Made by a program: the position numbers and the translations under genes
The notes under the pieces: generated by a model
Told to the model about the DNA's origin: nothing
The model's input: the letters and a program-made list of their open reading frames with translations, nothing else
Database searches by the model: none
Part shown: positions 44,661 to 52,908 of the stretch, in pieces
How the letters are laid out: every line of letters begins with the position of its first letter
Position numbering within the stretch: position 1 is the first letter of the stretch
Origin: Chryseobacterium indologenes
Lineage (GTDB): Bacteria; Bacteroidota; Bacteroidia; Flavobacteriales; Weeksellaceae
Direction: 5' to 3'
NCBI GenBank assembly: GCA_002439165.1
Contig: DJTE01000040.1
Coordinates: forward strand, 80,578-144,577
Length of the DNA stretch: 64,000 bases

Positions 44661-45296
44661 CTATACAAACTCCCCAATGTCGAAATTTTCCAAATCATTT
44701 TTCCGCAAAGTGGAAGAACTGGTTTCCGTTTCAGAAGAAAGGCTACTATCCAATAGCTCTGCTATTTTACGAGAAGTGCCTTCCATAGAATTTTCCAAAA
44801 GGCTGAATAATTCGGTTCCCTGTATTTTCTGAACTATAGCTATCGCTGTTTCCTTTTGAGATTGCTCCAGTTTTTCTTTTTGAAGCAGTATCCCCACGGA
44901 GCTTAGTTCTTCAAAGGTAACCCCTTGGGCGAAACCGTTATCGCCATCGGATAATTCGTACCTATTCCATTCTTCCTCCTCTTCCCCAAAATCAGGCATA
45001 TTACTGAAAACTTCGTCCAGCTCTTCCTGCGGAATTTGAATGCCGACGTTTTCATTTTCGTCGTATTCTATGTCAAAATTATCAGGATTTATTTCTGGTT
45101 TTTCAACTTGGCTTTCGGTGGCATTGTTTGGCACCGAAAGGCTTCTCTTAGGTCTAGGTTGCCCCATAATATCGGGCAGTTTAGGGTTGCTTTTTTCCTG
45201 TATCGGTTTTCTTTCTGAACTTTTTTTGATTACAATCTTGTCCTGCACAAGCAGGGCAATCACAATCAGCAGGCATATCACAATTACTATTTCCAT
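44661..45296 (-). CDS. Conjugal transfer protein TraD-like (Bacteroidetes type)
   Basis: A 211-residue protein with one N-terminal membrane segment (IVIVICLLIVIALLVQD), then a long, acidic, probably unfolded cytoplasmic part (EELDEVFSNMPDFGEEEEEW) and a helical C-terminus. This matches proteins annotated as TraD in Bacteroidetes ICEs, which are not related to the coupling protein TraD of plasmid F. The function is unknown. It starts 2 bp after the DUF3408 gene stop. Confidence 0.7.
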   Translation of the reverse strand: MEIVIVICLLIVIALLVQDKIVIKKSSERKPIQEKSNPKLPDIMGQPRPKRSLSVPNNATESQVEKPEINPDNFDIEYDENENVGIQIPQEELDEVFSNMPDFGEEEEEWNRYELSDGDNGFAQGVTFEELSSVGILLQKEKLEQSQKETAIAIVQKIQGTELFSLLENSMEGTSRKIAELLDSSLSSETETSSSTLRKNDLENFDIGEFV

Positions 45297-45298
45297 AA

Positions 45299-45703
45299 CT
45301 ATAAAATGGGTTTAAAACGTTCGTTGAAATAATCAGTAATATCATCCCCAAACTCCCTAAAGTGGTGTTCAAGGATGTTGTCGATATAAGAATAGAGTGT
45401 AGTCTTTTCTTCTCTTGTTAATTGCACAATGCGGATTAACCTTTCGTGGTATTCGGGACGTATGTAAACGACCTTTCCGTTTCGACCTGAAGGAAACCGA
45501 TTGACCAGAAATGTCTCCTCATAATCCACCTTCTTTGAGGAACTATTGCGGGCTTTTTCTTTTGGTTTTATTTCCTTCTGTATTTCCTGTTGTTGATTGG
45601 CTTCGGGTACAGTAAAAGACTGATTACCACTCATGATATTCATGATTAATTCTTCATCAACAACAGGTTTATCGAAGTCTTTTCTTCTCTTATCTGTTGA
45701 CAT
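45299..45703 (-). CDS. DUF3408 protein (TraB-like)
   Basis: A 134-residue basic protein. The C-terminal half (VVYIRPEYHERLIRIVQLTREEKTTLYSYIDNILEHHF, read in parts: YIRPEYHERLIRIVQ, YSYIDNILEHHF) is the DUF3408 domain, close to ribbon-helix-helix DNA-binding proteins. The N-terminal half is unstructured and Lys-rich. It is always found next to ParA in these elements and could be the DNA-binding partner of ParA, taking the role of ParB. It starts 11 bp after parA. Confidence 0.85.
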   Translation of the reverse strand: MSTDKRRKDFDKPVVDEELIMNIMSGNQSFTVPEANQQQEIQKEIKPKEKARNSSSKKVDYEETFLVNRFPSGRNGKVVYIRPEYHERLIRIVQLTREEKTTLYSYIDNILEHHFREFGDDITDYFNERFKPIL

Positions 45704-45714
45704 ACTTAACTATT

Positions 45715-46482
45715 TTAGAGGTTAACAATTTTTAAAAACTCCTCAACAAACAAATCCATTCTAGTTACTTTCATAAGCTGTGGTTCGGCAGGTAGCAAAC
45801 TTGACCGGAATACACTGTTCAAGGTATCATCCGTTTCTTTCCTGAAACGTTTACTATCCATGATTTTTGAGGTCATTACAGATAAATCAAGCTCGTTAAT
45901 GACACTTTGATAAGCCTCGTATATTCCTGTCTTTTCCCGGCCATCTACCTGGTTCCAAAACATCCACATTTTCTGATCCTCATTACTCTCAGCAGTTTCG
46001 GGTAAGCCAAGGAATGCTTTAGTAAAGCTCAACGTACTTTCCATAACCAGACGGTCAGCACTGATTGGAGAAAAAATAAAATCCATTGTTCTTAAGGTAG
46101 TAAGCACACCTTTTGTATTAGCTGTGCCGGGAAGGTCAAAAAAAGTTATATCAGGCTCTATTGTAGATTGATTTACGTATTCCAAAGCCTTTGACAAGGC
46201 ATCCTCCGCTTTACAACTGATAATCGGATATGCCTTTTTATTGATGCTTTGATACAATTTCATTGCAGATCTTTTATGGTAATCATTCTGCATAATAGTT
46301 TTCAAATCCCTTTCTCTCATATTGGCTAAGCTGTGTTGTGGAAAATCACAATCCATTACAAGGACATTAAATCCTAAACGATAATGCAATACACTTGAAA
46401 GTAGTGCAGTCATAGTAGATTTTCCAACACCGCCTTTAGGCGTTGAAAAACTGATTTTTAAAGTTTTCTTTTCTGTTTCCAT
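45715..46482 (-). CDS. ParA-family ATPase (TraA)
   Basis: A 255-residue Walker-type ATPase. The deviant Walker A is FSTPKGGVGKSTMTALL (about residues 12-28), and DITFFDLPGTANTKG is the Walker B/switch region. ParA proteins move or hold plasmid DNA; in Bacteroidetes ICEs (TraA) they are the first gene of the transfer region and may stabilise the excised circle. It is first in a four-gene operon. Upstream lie an 8-bp tandem repeat array and an ICE direct repeat, likely its control or partition sites. Confidence 0.92.
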   Translation of the reverse strand: METEKKTLKISFSTPKGGVGKSTMTALLSSVLHYRLGFNVLVMDCDFPQHSLANMRERDLKTIMQNDYHKRSAMKLYQSINKKAYPIISCKAEDALSKALEYVNQSTIEPDITFFDLPGTANTKGVLTTLRTMDFIFSPISADRLVMESTLSFTKAFLGLPETAESNEDQKMWMFWNQVDGREKTGIYEAYQSVINELDLSVMTSKIMDSKRFRKETDDTLNSVFRSSLLPAEPQLMKVTRMDLFVEEFLKIVNL

Positions 46483-46669
46483 TATTTAAAGATTTATTGT
46501 TACACATTTTATTTGTTTGACAGGTTTGAATATTGGTGTATTTAAATAGCACCTATTTCCCGTATGCCTGTATTCCCTTTTTGGAAATTTTCTTGATTGT
46601 TATTTGCTTTCATTACCGCTTGGTGGGTAATCATTTTTAGCAACTGGTAAACCTTGTAGCTAGTAAATT

Positions 46670-46733
46670 GCTTTATCGCTTTTATGCTTTTACACTTTTA
46701 TTGTTTTATGCTTTTAAAACCATATGCTTTTAT
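46670..46733. repeat. 8-bp tandem repeat array upstream of parA
   Basis: Eight units in strict 8-bp register with consensus GCTTTTAT: GCTTTATC, GCTTTTAT, GCTTTTAC, ACTTTTAT, TGTTTTAT, GCTTTTAA, AACCATAT, GCTTTTAT. Located 188 bp before the parA start codon. Confidence 0.8.
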
Positions 46734-46848
46734 TCCAAAATATTTGTACTAAAACCCAATTTATTTTTTACCCCTAATACATTTTTTATTACCTGCACTA
46801 AAACTATACGGCAAATAAAGCGATCGAATTGGCTCATTATTGATGTGT

Positions 46849-46881
46849 GGCAGTGTTTGGCTTCCAAAGGCAGAGTTTGTC
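46849..46881 (-). repeat. ICE direct-repeat motif (copy C)
   Basis: On the minus strand GACAAACTCTGCC (46869-46881) and GCCAAACACTGCC (46849-46861), 20 bp apart, about 370 bp upstream of parA. Confidence 0.65.
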
Positions 46882-46985
46882 CTAGTATCACATTGCAATA
46901 CTTTTATTAACAGTTGGTTACTTTGTAAAATGAATTTTACTAACGGATTTATGCAAAGCATCTTGATAAAATGGACACGAAGCAG

Positions 46986-47113
46986 AACGGCTTCAAGCCG
47001 TTTTTTCCTGTTACATTTAATCCGTCCCGCAGGGCGGATTTTTGTGTTCACCGGAACACGGCAAGTTGTGTTTTGAGGCACTCGAAACCGAGTTAGTGCC
47101 TCAAAACAACTTG
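46986..47113. other. Cluster of four hairpins, candidate oriT region
   Basis: Hairpins in order: AACGGCTT/AAGCCGTT (46986-47002, followed by T5), ATCCG(t)CCC/GGGCGGAT (47020-47039), GTGTTC/GAACAC (47044-47059), and a long one with arms 47062-47082 and 47095-47113 (CAAGTTG...TTTTGAGGCACT against AGTGCCTCAAAACAACTTG, a 2-base bulge). It lies in the intergenic region before the mob genes, separated from them by an IS110 element. Nick site not identified. Confidence 0.5.
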
Positions 47114-47243
47114 CCCTTAGCAGGGGGCAGAAAACGCTCTCCGAAGTCGCTATGTTTGTAATGAGGATGGATAAGTAGAATGGCATAAGCCATTCGTTTA
47201 TTAAATTTGAATAGCTTAATAATCAATTAAATAATAATGACTT

Positions 47244-48326
47244 ATGCCACAACAAATAACTGAAATTAATACTGAGAAAAAAAAGATTTATGTTGGGATA
47301 GACGTACATCTTAAAAGCTGGACTGTTACTATATTGACAGAAAATATCGTCCATAAAACTTTTACGCAGCCTCCTAGTGCTATCATTTTAGCGGACTATT
47401 TAAAGAATAATTTCCCGGACTGTGAATATTTATCTGTATTTGAAGCAGGCTTTTGTGGTTTTAGCCCTCATTACGAACTTCATAGATTGGGTGTTAATAA
47501 TATAGTTATTAATGCAGCTGACGTGCCTACTACACAGAAAGAGCAATTTCAAAAGAATGATCCTGTTGATAGCCGTAAACTAGCAAGAGCACTAAGGGCT
47601 CGTCAATTAACTCCCATATATGTTTTAAAAAGTGAAACATTAGAAGATCGATCTTTGGTTAGGACTAGAGATATGCTGGTTAAAGACCTCGTAAAATTGA
47701 AATGCAGGGTAAAATCGTTTTTACACTTTTATGGAATAGGTTTGCCGGAACAGTTTAGTAACCCCTACAGCCATTGGACTAAGCGTTTTTTAAAATGGCT
47801 TAAAGAAGATGTGCAGTTACTTTCTCCATATGGTAAAGATGCGCTTAATTTTTTACTTATTGAAGTTGAAGGTCAACGAAAATTATTACTGGAAGTTAAC
47901 AAACGAATCAAAAATCTATGTGATGAAGACCGGTATCAAAAAAAGATTGGCTTGTTAATAGGTATTCCAGGTATTGGAAGAATAAGCGCTATAACTTTAT
48001 TAACACAGTTTGAAGACATTACAAGATTTAAAAATACAGACACTTTAGCCTCATATATTGGCTTGGTTCCAAACACCTATTCTAGTGGTGAAAAAGACCG
48101 GGTAGGAGAAATAACATTTAGGGGACAAAAGACTCTAAAAAGAATACTGGTAGAATGTGCTTGGATGACGATTCGATTCGATCCTGCGTTATCGACCTGT
48201 TATAATGAATATTGTAGACGCATGCAGGCAAACAAAGCCATCATACGCATTGCCAGAAAATTATTAAATAGAGTTTACTATGTTTTAAAAAATGAACGAG
48301 AATACGTCTGTGGAGTGAAAAATTGA
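47244..48326 (+). CDS. IS110-family transposase (second element)
   Basis: A 360-residue DEDD recombinase, unlike the first one in detail. The RuvC-like residues are Asp20 (VGIDVHLK), Glu67 (VFEAGFCG), Asp106 and Asp109 (KNDPVDSRKLARAL). The C-terminal domain shows GIPGIGRISAITLLTQF and the Ser in PNTYSSGEKDRVGE (280/281). All are intact. It lies between the hairpin cluster (possible oriT) and mobA. The 5' flank holds the perfect hairpin GAATGGC-ATAA-GCCATTC (47178-47195); the bridge RNA should be in one of the non-coding flanks. The exact IS ends were not found. Confidence 0.93.
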   Translation: MPQQITEINTEKKKIYVGIDVHLKSWTVTILTENIVHKTFTQPPSAIILADYLKNNFPDCEYLSVFEAGFCGFSPHYELHRLGVNNIVINAADVPTTQKEQFQKNDPVDSRKLARALRARQLTPIYVLKSETLEDRSLVRTRDMLVKDLVKLKCRVKSFLHFYGIGLPEQFSNPYSHWTKRFLKWLKEDVQLLSPYGKDALNFLLIEVEGQRKLLLEVNKRIKNLCDEDRYQKKIGLLIGIPGIGRISAITLLTQFEDITRFKNTDTLASYIGLVPNTYSSGEKDRVGEITFRGQKTLKRILVECAWMTIRFDPALSTCYNEYCRRMQANKAIIRIARKLLNRVYYVLKNEREYVCGVKN

Positions 48327-48746
48327 AACTATAAGAACAACAATAACCTGAGGTGACCGCTTAACAATCGACTGCAAAAAAAAGTATTGCTATCCGAAGT
48401 TTACGGCCCTCTTACCTATAAAAATTGAAAAAGCGAATTGTAGCATCGAATGTCTACTGATAGAAGGTTGTTTTTATAGTTATTATTACGGAGTAAGGTT
48501 TTTTTAGCCATTGAGCGATACCTGTAACTTATAAAAAAAGAGGATGATAAATCATCCCCTTAAAAAATGTTACAGTGTAACGCAGGGAGCCTATTGCTCG
48601 CAGGTTGCTCCTCAGCAGAGCCTGTTTCCTCTTCAACTCCTTAATACAAAGGAAATTATTTTTGAAGTTAGATTAAAATAATAGTAGAAAAATTTTTATT
48701 ACAACATAGAAGTCGAGGTTTTGTGTGGATTAAAAATGGATTAGTG
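48327..48746. other. Non-coding region between the IS110 element and mobA, with hairpins
   Basis: Contains the perfect hairpin GGATGAT-AA-ATCATCC (48542-48557), flanked by A and T runs, and the palindrome GTTACA-G-TGTAAC (48569-48581), about 165 bp before mobA. The first 150 bp probably belong to the IS. The rest is a second oriT candidate because oriT usually sits next to mobA. No gene is visible. Confidence 0.45.
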
Positions 48747-49178
48747 ATGAACGAGAACAGTAACAAAAAACAGAATAAGGGCGGACGGACACCGAAAACC
48801 GATCCAAGCATCCACCGCCACGTTTTCCGTCTTACAGACGAAGAAAATGCCAAACTTTTATCGCTTTTTGAAGCATCGGGAATGCCCAATAAAGCAAAGT
48901 TTATCATTTCCCTGCTGTTCAGTAAGGAAATGAAATCGGTTAAAATTGACAAGGGAACGGTTGATTTTTATATGCGATTGACCTCGTTTCACAGTCAATT
49001 TCGCTCCGTAGGAGTAAATTATAACCAGATTGTAAAACTATTGTACAAGAATTTTTCCGAGAAAAAAGCCGCAGCGTTCCTTTACAAATTAGAAAAACAG
49101 ACGGCTGAAATGGCGATGCTATGCCAAAAAATCATTCAGATAACTGAAGAATTTGAGGCAAAACATTTGAAAAAATAG
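48747..49178 (+). CDS. mobA: MobA-like relaxosome accessory protein (MobC family)
   Basis: A 143-residue basic protein of the ribbon-helix-helix type. The N-terminus GGRTPKTDPSIHRHVFRLTDEENAKLLSLFEASGMPNKAKF (in parts: HRHVFRLTDEENAKLLSLF, GMPNKAKFI) is the family hallmark; YNQIVKLLYKN follows. It binds oriT and helps the relaxase nick. I prefer ATG 48747 (MNENSNKKQ) over an upstream start at 48723, since the family part begins after it. The relaxase gene begins 8 bp downstream. Confidence 0.88.
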   Translation: MNENSNKKQNKGGRTPKTDPSIHRHVFRLTDEENAKLLSLFEASGMPNKAKFIISLLFSKEMKSVKIDKGTVDFYMRLTSFHSQFRSVGVNYNQIVKLLYKNFSEKKAAAFLYKLEKQTAEMAMLCQKIIQITEEFEAKHLKK

Positions 49179-49186
49179 TCTTAGAA

Positions 49187-50473
49187 ATGATAGCAAAAAT
49201 CGGTAGAAGTGGAAATGTATACGGAGCATTGGCATACAATCAGCTCAAAGTGGAGAATGAAAATGGAAAAATTTTGTTTGCCAATAAGATGATTGAAACT
49301 GCTAACGGGCATTATTCCGTGGCACAATTAGCCCAATCTTTTGCGCCTTATTTGATAGCGAACCGAAATACAGAAAAACATACGTTGCATATTTCGCTCA
49401 ATCCTGACCCGAAAGATAAGGTAAGCGATGATAAATATCGGGTAATGGCAGAGCAGTATATGCGGGAAATGGGTTACGGCGAACAGCCTTTTGTGGTATT
49501 TAAACATACCGATATTGACCGCAGTCACATTCATATCGTATCGGTTTGCGTGGACGAAGAAGGCAAAAAGATTTCAGATAAATTCGAGAAAATGCGGTCT
49601 ATGAATATTTGCCGTGAACTGGAAAGGAAATATGGATTGATAACCGCAGCTGATAAAGAACATAAACAGAAAGACAAGATTTTCCATCCGGTAGATTACA
49701 AAGCTGGAGATGTAAAAAGCCAAATCGCTTCGGTTGTCCGCCACCTGCCTAACTACTACCAGTACCAAACTTTGGGTGAATATAATGCTTTGCTTTCCCT
49801 GTTCAATATTACCGCCGAAAAAGTGGAGGGCGAATTGCTAGGGAAAATGCAACAGGGTTTGTTGTACATCCCGTTAAATGAGAAAGGCGAAAGAGCCGGG
49901 CATCCATTCAAGGCTTCCTTATTCGGAAAAAGTGCTGGACTTCCTGCTTTAGAATTGCATTTTGCAAAAAGCAAAGAGGCTTTAAAAAACCACCCGACAA
50001 AACCAACCATTAAAGCTGCCGTTACCTTTGCTCTGCAATCTACAAATAACGAACAGGCTTTTAAAAATCAGTTGAGCGAACAGGGCATTAACGTTGTGGT
50101 TCGTAGGAATGACACAGGTCGAATTTATGGTATAACTTTTATAGACCACAATTCTAAAACGGTTTGGAACGGTTCACGTTTGGGCAAGGAACTTTCTGCC
50201 AATACCTTTAATGATTATTGGAATAATAATATCAAATCTGGGATAAAAGAACCAGTTGAATTACAATCGAAAATATCAAGACCAAATGATGCAGATCTTT
50301 CTGCGGAAGAACCTCATCACTTGTTCGACTTCCTGAATACTACTGAAAAACACGAAGACGGTTTGATTGAAGCATTAGGCGGTTTGCTTCCCGAAGCACA
50401 GGGCGAAGATTATGAGGAACAAGATTTTGCTAATAAAATGAAGAAGAAGCGTAAACGCAAAAGAAGTCAGTAA
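49187..50473 (+). CDS. mobB: Relaxase/mobilisation nuclease MobB
   Basis: A 428-residue relaxase of the PF03432 type that nicks oriT and stays bound to the 5' end of the transferred strand. MIAKIGRSGNVYGALAYNQLK is a typical start. The metal-binding His cluster is HTDIDRSHIHIVSV (about residues 107-120), with HISLNPDPKDKVSDDKY before it. The catalytic Tyr is probably in the N-terminal 30 residues (VYGALAYNQ). The C-terminal half is variable and basic at its end (KMKKKRKRKRSQ). Confidence 0.92.
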   Translation: MIAKIGRSGNVYGALAYNQLKVENENGKILFANKMIETANGHYSVAQLAQSFAPYLIANRNTEKHTLHISLNPDPKDKVSDDKYRVMAEQYMREMGYGEQPFVVFKHTDIDRSHIHIVSVCVDEEGKKISDKFEKMRSMNICRELERKYGLITAADKEHKQKDKIFHPVDYKAGDVKSQIASVVRHLPNYYQYQTLGEYNALLSLFNITAEKVEGELLGKMQQGLLYIPLNEKGERAGHPFKASLFGKSAGLPALELHFAKSKEALKNHPTKPTIKAAVTFALQSTNNEQAFKNQLSEQGINVVVRRNDTGRIYGITFIDHNSKTVWNGSRLGKELSANTFNDYWNNNIKSGIKEPVELQSKISRPNDADLSAEEPHHLFDFLNTTEKHEDGLIEALGGLLPEAQGEDYEEQDFANKMKKKRKRKRSQ

Positions 50474-50483
50474 TAAACATTTA

Positions 50484-50516
50484 GCCAAATACCGCCAAAT
50501 ACCGCCAATAACTTCC
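50484..50516 (+). repeat. ICE direct-repeat motif (copy D)
   Basis: On the plus strand GCCAAATACCGCC (50484-50496) and GCCAATAACTTCC (50504-50516), 20 bp apart, 60 bp upstream of mobC. Also readable as 2.7 copies of a 10-bp unit GCCAAATACC. Confidence 0.6.
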
Positions 50517-50575
50517 ACATTTTAAGAGCCGATAGCAACAGCCTTTAAATTCACGCCCGAACATTAAATCTTAAA

Positions 50576-52579
50576 ATGATGCAGGGAGAAGACGATTTAA
50601 GAGGGCTTGCCAAGATAATGGCTTTTATGAGGGCAGTAAGTATTCTATTGGTACTGATGCACCTTTATTGGTTCTGCTACGGTTTCTTTATGGAACGTGG
50701 CTGGACGTTGGAAGTAATCAACAAAATATTAGGCAATTTCGACAGAACGGCGGGTTTATTTTCACACGCCTTATATACCAAAGCGTTCGCTTTGGTTTTG
50801 TTGGCTTTGAGTTGTTTGGGAACGAAAGGCGTAAAGAATGAGAGGATAACCTGGTCTAAAATTTACGTGGCTTTGAGAGTTGGTTTTGTGCTTTTCTTTC
50901 TGAACACACCATTGTTAAAGCTATCTCCAATAATAGGCACATTTCTGTATATCCTTACTATCTCGTTAGGTTATATCGCTTTGCTGATGGCAGGTGTATG
51001 GATGAGCCGATTGCTCCGTACCAATCTGATGGACGATGTTTTCAATAATGAGAACGAGAGCTTTCAACAGGAAACAAAGTTGATGGAAAACGAGTATTCC
51101 GTTAACCTGCCCACCAAATTTTACTACAAAGGCAAATGGAATAACGGTTGGATAAACATTGTAAATCCTTTCAGGGCATCAATCGTGTTGGGTACTCCGG
51201 GTTCAGGAAAATCGTATGCCATCGTAAACAATTACATCAAGCAACAGATTGAGAAAGGTTTTAGTATGTACATCTACGATTTTAAGTTTGATGACCTTTC
51301 CACCATTGCGTACAACCATTTGTTGAAGCATCTGGATAAATACAAAGTTCAACCCAAATTTTACGTCATCAACTTTGATGACCCACGAAAGAGCCACCGT
51401 TGCAATCCACTTAATCCCGATTTTATGACGGACATTTCCGATGCTTACGAAGCAGCTTATACCATAATGCTGAACCTCAACCGTAGCTGGATACAGAAGC
51501 AAGGGGATTTTTTCGTGGAAAGCCCAATTATCCTATTGGCTGCCATTATTTGGTATCTGAAAATCTATGAGGACGGTAAGTATTGTACATTCCCACACGC
51601 CATTGAATTGCTGAATAAAAAGTATTCGGACGTATTTACCATTCTGACCTCATATTCCGATTTGGAAAACTATCTTTCTCCGTTTATGGATGCTTGGCAA
51701 GGTGGCGCACAAGACCAATTGCAGGGACAGATAGCATCGGCAAAAATTCCTTTGTCAAGAATGATTAGCCCGCAGTTGTATTGGGTTATGACAGGCGATG
51801 ACTTTACGCTCGACATCAATAACCCAAAAGAGCCTAAAATTTTGTGCGTTGGTAATAATCCCGACCGCCAAAATATCTACTCCGCAGCATTGGGGTTATA
51901 CAATTCAAGAATTGTAAAGCTCATCAACAAAAAAGGACAATTAAAGAGTTCAGTAATCATAGATGAGTTGCCCACAATTTATTTTAGGGGACTGGACAAT
52001 CTTGTTGCAACTGCAAGAAGTAATAAGGTAGCTGTATGTTTGGGCTTTCAGGACTTTTCGCAATTAACAAGGGATTACGGCGACAAAGAAAGCAAGGTTA
52101 TCCAAAATACAGTAGGCAATATATTTAGTGGTCAGGTGGTTGGAGAAACGGCAAAAAGCCTTTCGGAACGTTTCGGAAAAGTATTGCAGAAACGCCAAAG
52201 TATGACGATTAACAGGAATGATAAATCTACTTCCATATCCACACAATTAGATAGCCTTATTCCGGCTTCCAAAATTTCAACGCTTACACAGGGTATGTTT
52301 GTGGGTTCTGTATCCGATAATTTCGATGAGCGTATCGAGCAAAAGATTTTCAACGCTGAAATTGTCGTGGACAATGAAAAAGTTGTCGCAGAAACTAAAG
52401 CGTACCAGAAGATACCGGAAATCCTAACCTTTGCAGATGAGCAGGGCGAGGATAAGATGAAAGAACAGATTGAAAGCAATTACCGCCAGATAAAAATAGA
52501 CATTGTATATATTATTAAAACCGAAATGGAGCGTATCAAAAATGACCCGAGCTTACAACATTTGGTGCAACAAGGGTAA
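50576..52579 (+). CDS. mobC: MobC/TraG-type coupling protein (type IV coupling ATPase)
   Basis: A 667-residue coupling protein that brings the relaxase-DNA complex to the channel. Four membrane segments are in the first 145 residues (for example ILLVLMHLYWFCYGFFM and TFLYILTISLGYIALLMAGV). Walker A is VLGTPGSGKSYAIVN (about residue 205), Walker B SSVIIDELPTIYF (about 460), and CLGFQDFSQL is a conserved sensor region. It follows the relaxase by about 100 bp with an ICE direct repeat between them. The start may also be the second Met (50579). Confidence 0.93.
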   Translation: MMQGEDDLRGLAKIMAFMRAVSILLVLMHLYWFCYGFFMERGWTLEVINKILGNFDRTAGLFSHALYTKAFALVLLALSCLGTKGVKNERITWSKIYVALRVGFVLFFLNTPLLKLSPIIGTFLYILTISLGYIALLMAGVWMSRLLRTNLMDDVFNNENESFQQETKLMENEYSVNLPTKFYYKGKWNNGWINIVNPFRASIVLGTPGSGKSYAIVNNYIKQQIEKGFSMYIYDFKFDDLSTIAYNHLLKHLDKYKVQPKFYVINFDDPRKSHRCNPLNPDFMTDISDAYEAAYTIMLNLNRSWIQKQGDFFVESPIILLAAIIWYLKIYEDGKYCTFPHAIELLNKKYSDVFTILTSYSDLENYLSPFMDAWQGGAQDQLQGQIASAKIPLSRMISPQLYWVMTGDDFTLDINNPKEPKILCVGNNPDRQNIYSAALGLYNSRIVKLINKKGQLKSSVIIDELPTIYFRGLDNLVATARSNKVAVCLGFQDFSQLTRDYGDKESKVIQNTVGNIFSGQVVGETAKSLSERFGKVLQKRQSMTINRNDKSTSISTQLDSLIPASKISTLTQGMFVGSVSDNFDERIEQKIFNAEIVVDNEKVVAETKAYQKIPEILTFADEQGEDKMKEQIESNYRQIKIDIVYIIKTEMERIKNDPSLQHLVQQG

Positions 52580-52711
52580 TATGAAAAAAGAGCTACTTCG
52601 TAAGTATTCTCTTTCGGATGCTGATTGAATTTTAATTTATCAGAAAGAAAAGAAGATAACACGGTTACGTTTTTTTTGAGTAAAGGGTTAGATAAAGAGC
52701 ATTTATAGTTA

Positions 52712-52868
52712 TTGTAGATGTAAAAAAATAACTGTAGTTTTGCAAACTCAATGAAAAGAACAACACAAATATCTTCTCAAGTTACTCCGCCTTGATAGGC
52801 GGTTAGCAGTTCTTTTTCCCAATTTAATTTATTGGTCGCTTTGTCGCATCCGAAAGTTTCACTTTCGG
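52712..52868 (+). promoter_or_regulatory. Promoter and structured leader of the sulP gene
   Basis: TTG at 52712-52714 and TAGTTTTG at 52735-52742 (20-bp spacer) form a Bacteroidetes promoter. The leader of about 160 nt carries two hairpins, CCGCC-ttgata-GGCGG (52787-52802) and CCGAAAGT-TTC-ACTTTCGG (52850-52868). Confidence 0.6.
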
Positions 52869-52908
52869 CTCATTGCCTTTTCAACAATTTTAATTTTATA
52901 TATATATT

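Noticed and set aside
46670..46733. CRISPR or IS end
   Set aside because: The 8-bp units have no spacers and no inverted partner; it is a simple tandem array.
50481..50510. Start of a CRISPR-like array (GCCAAATACC repeated)
   Set aside because: Only 2.7 copies of a 10-bp unit with no spacers; it fits the 20-bp-period ICE motif better.
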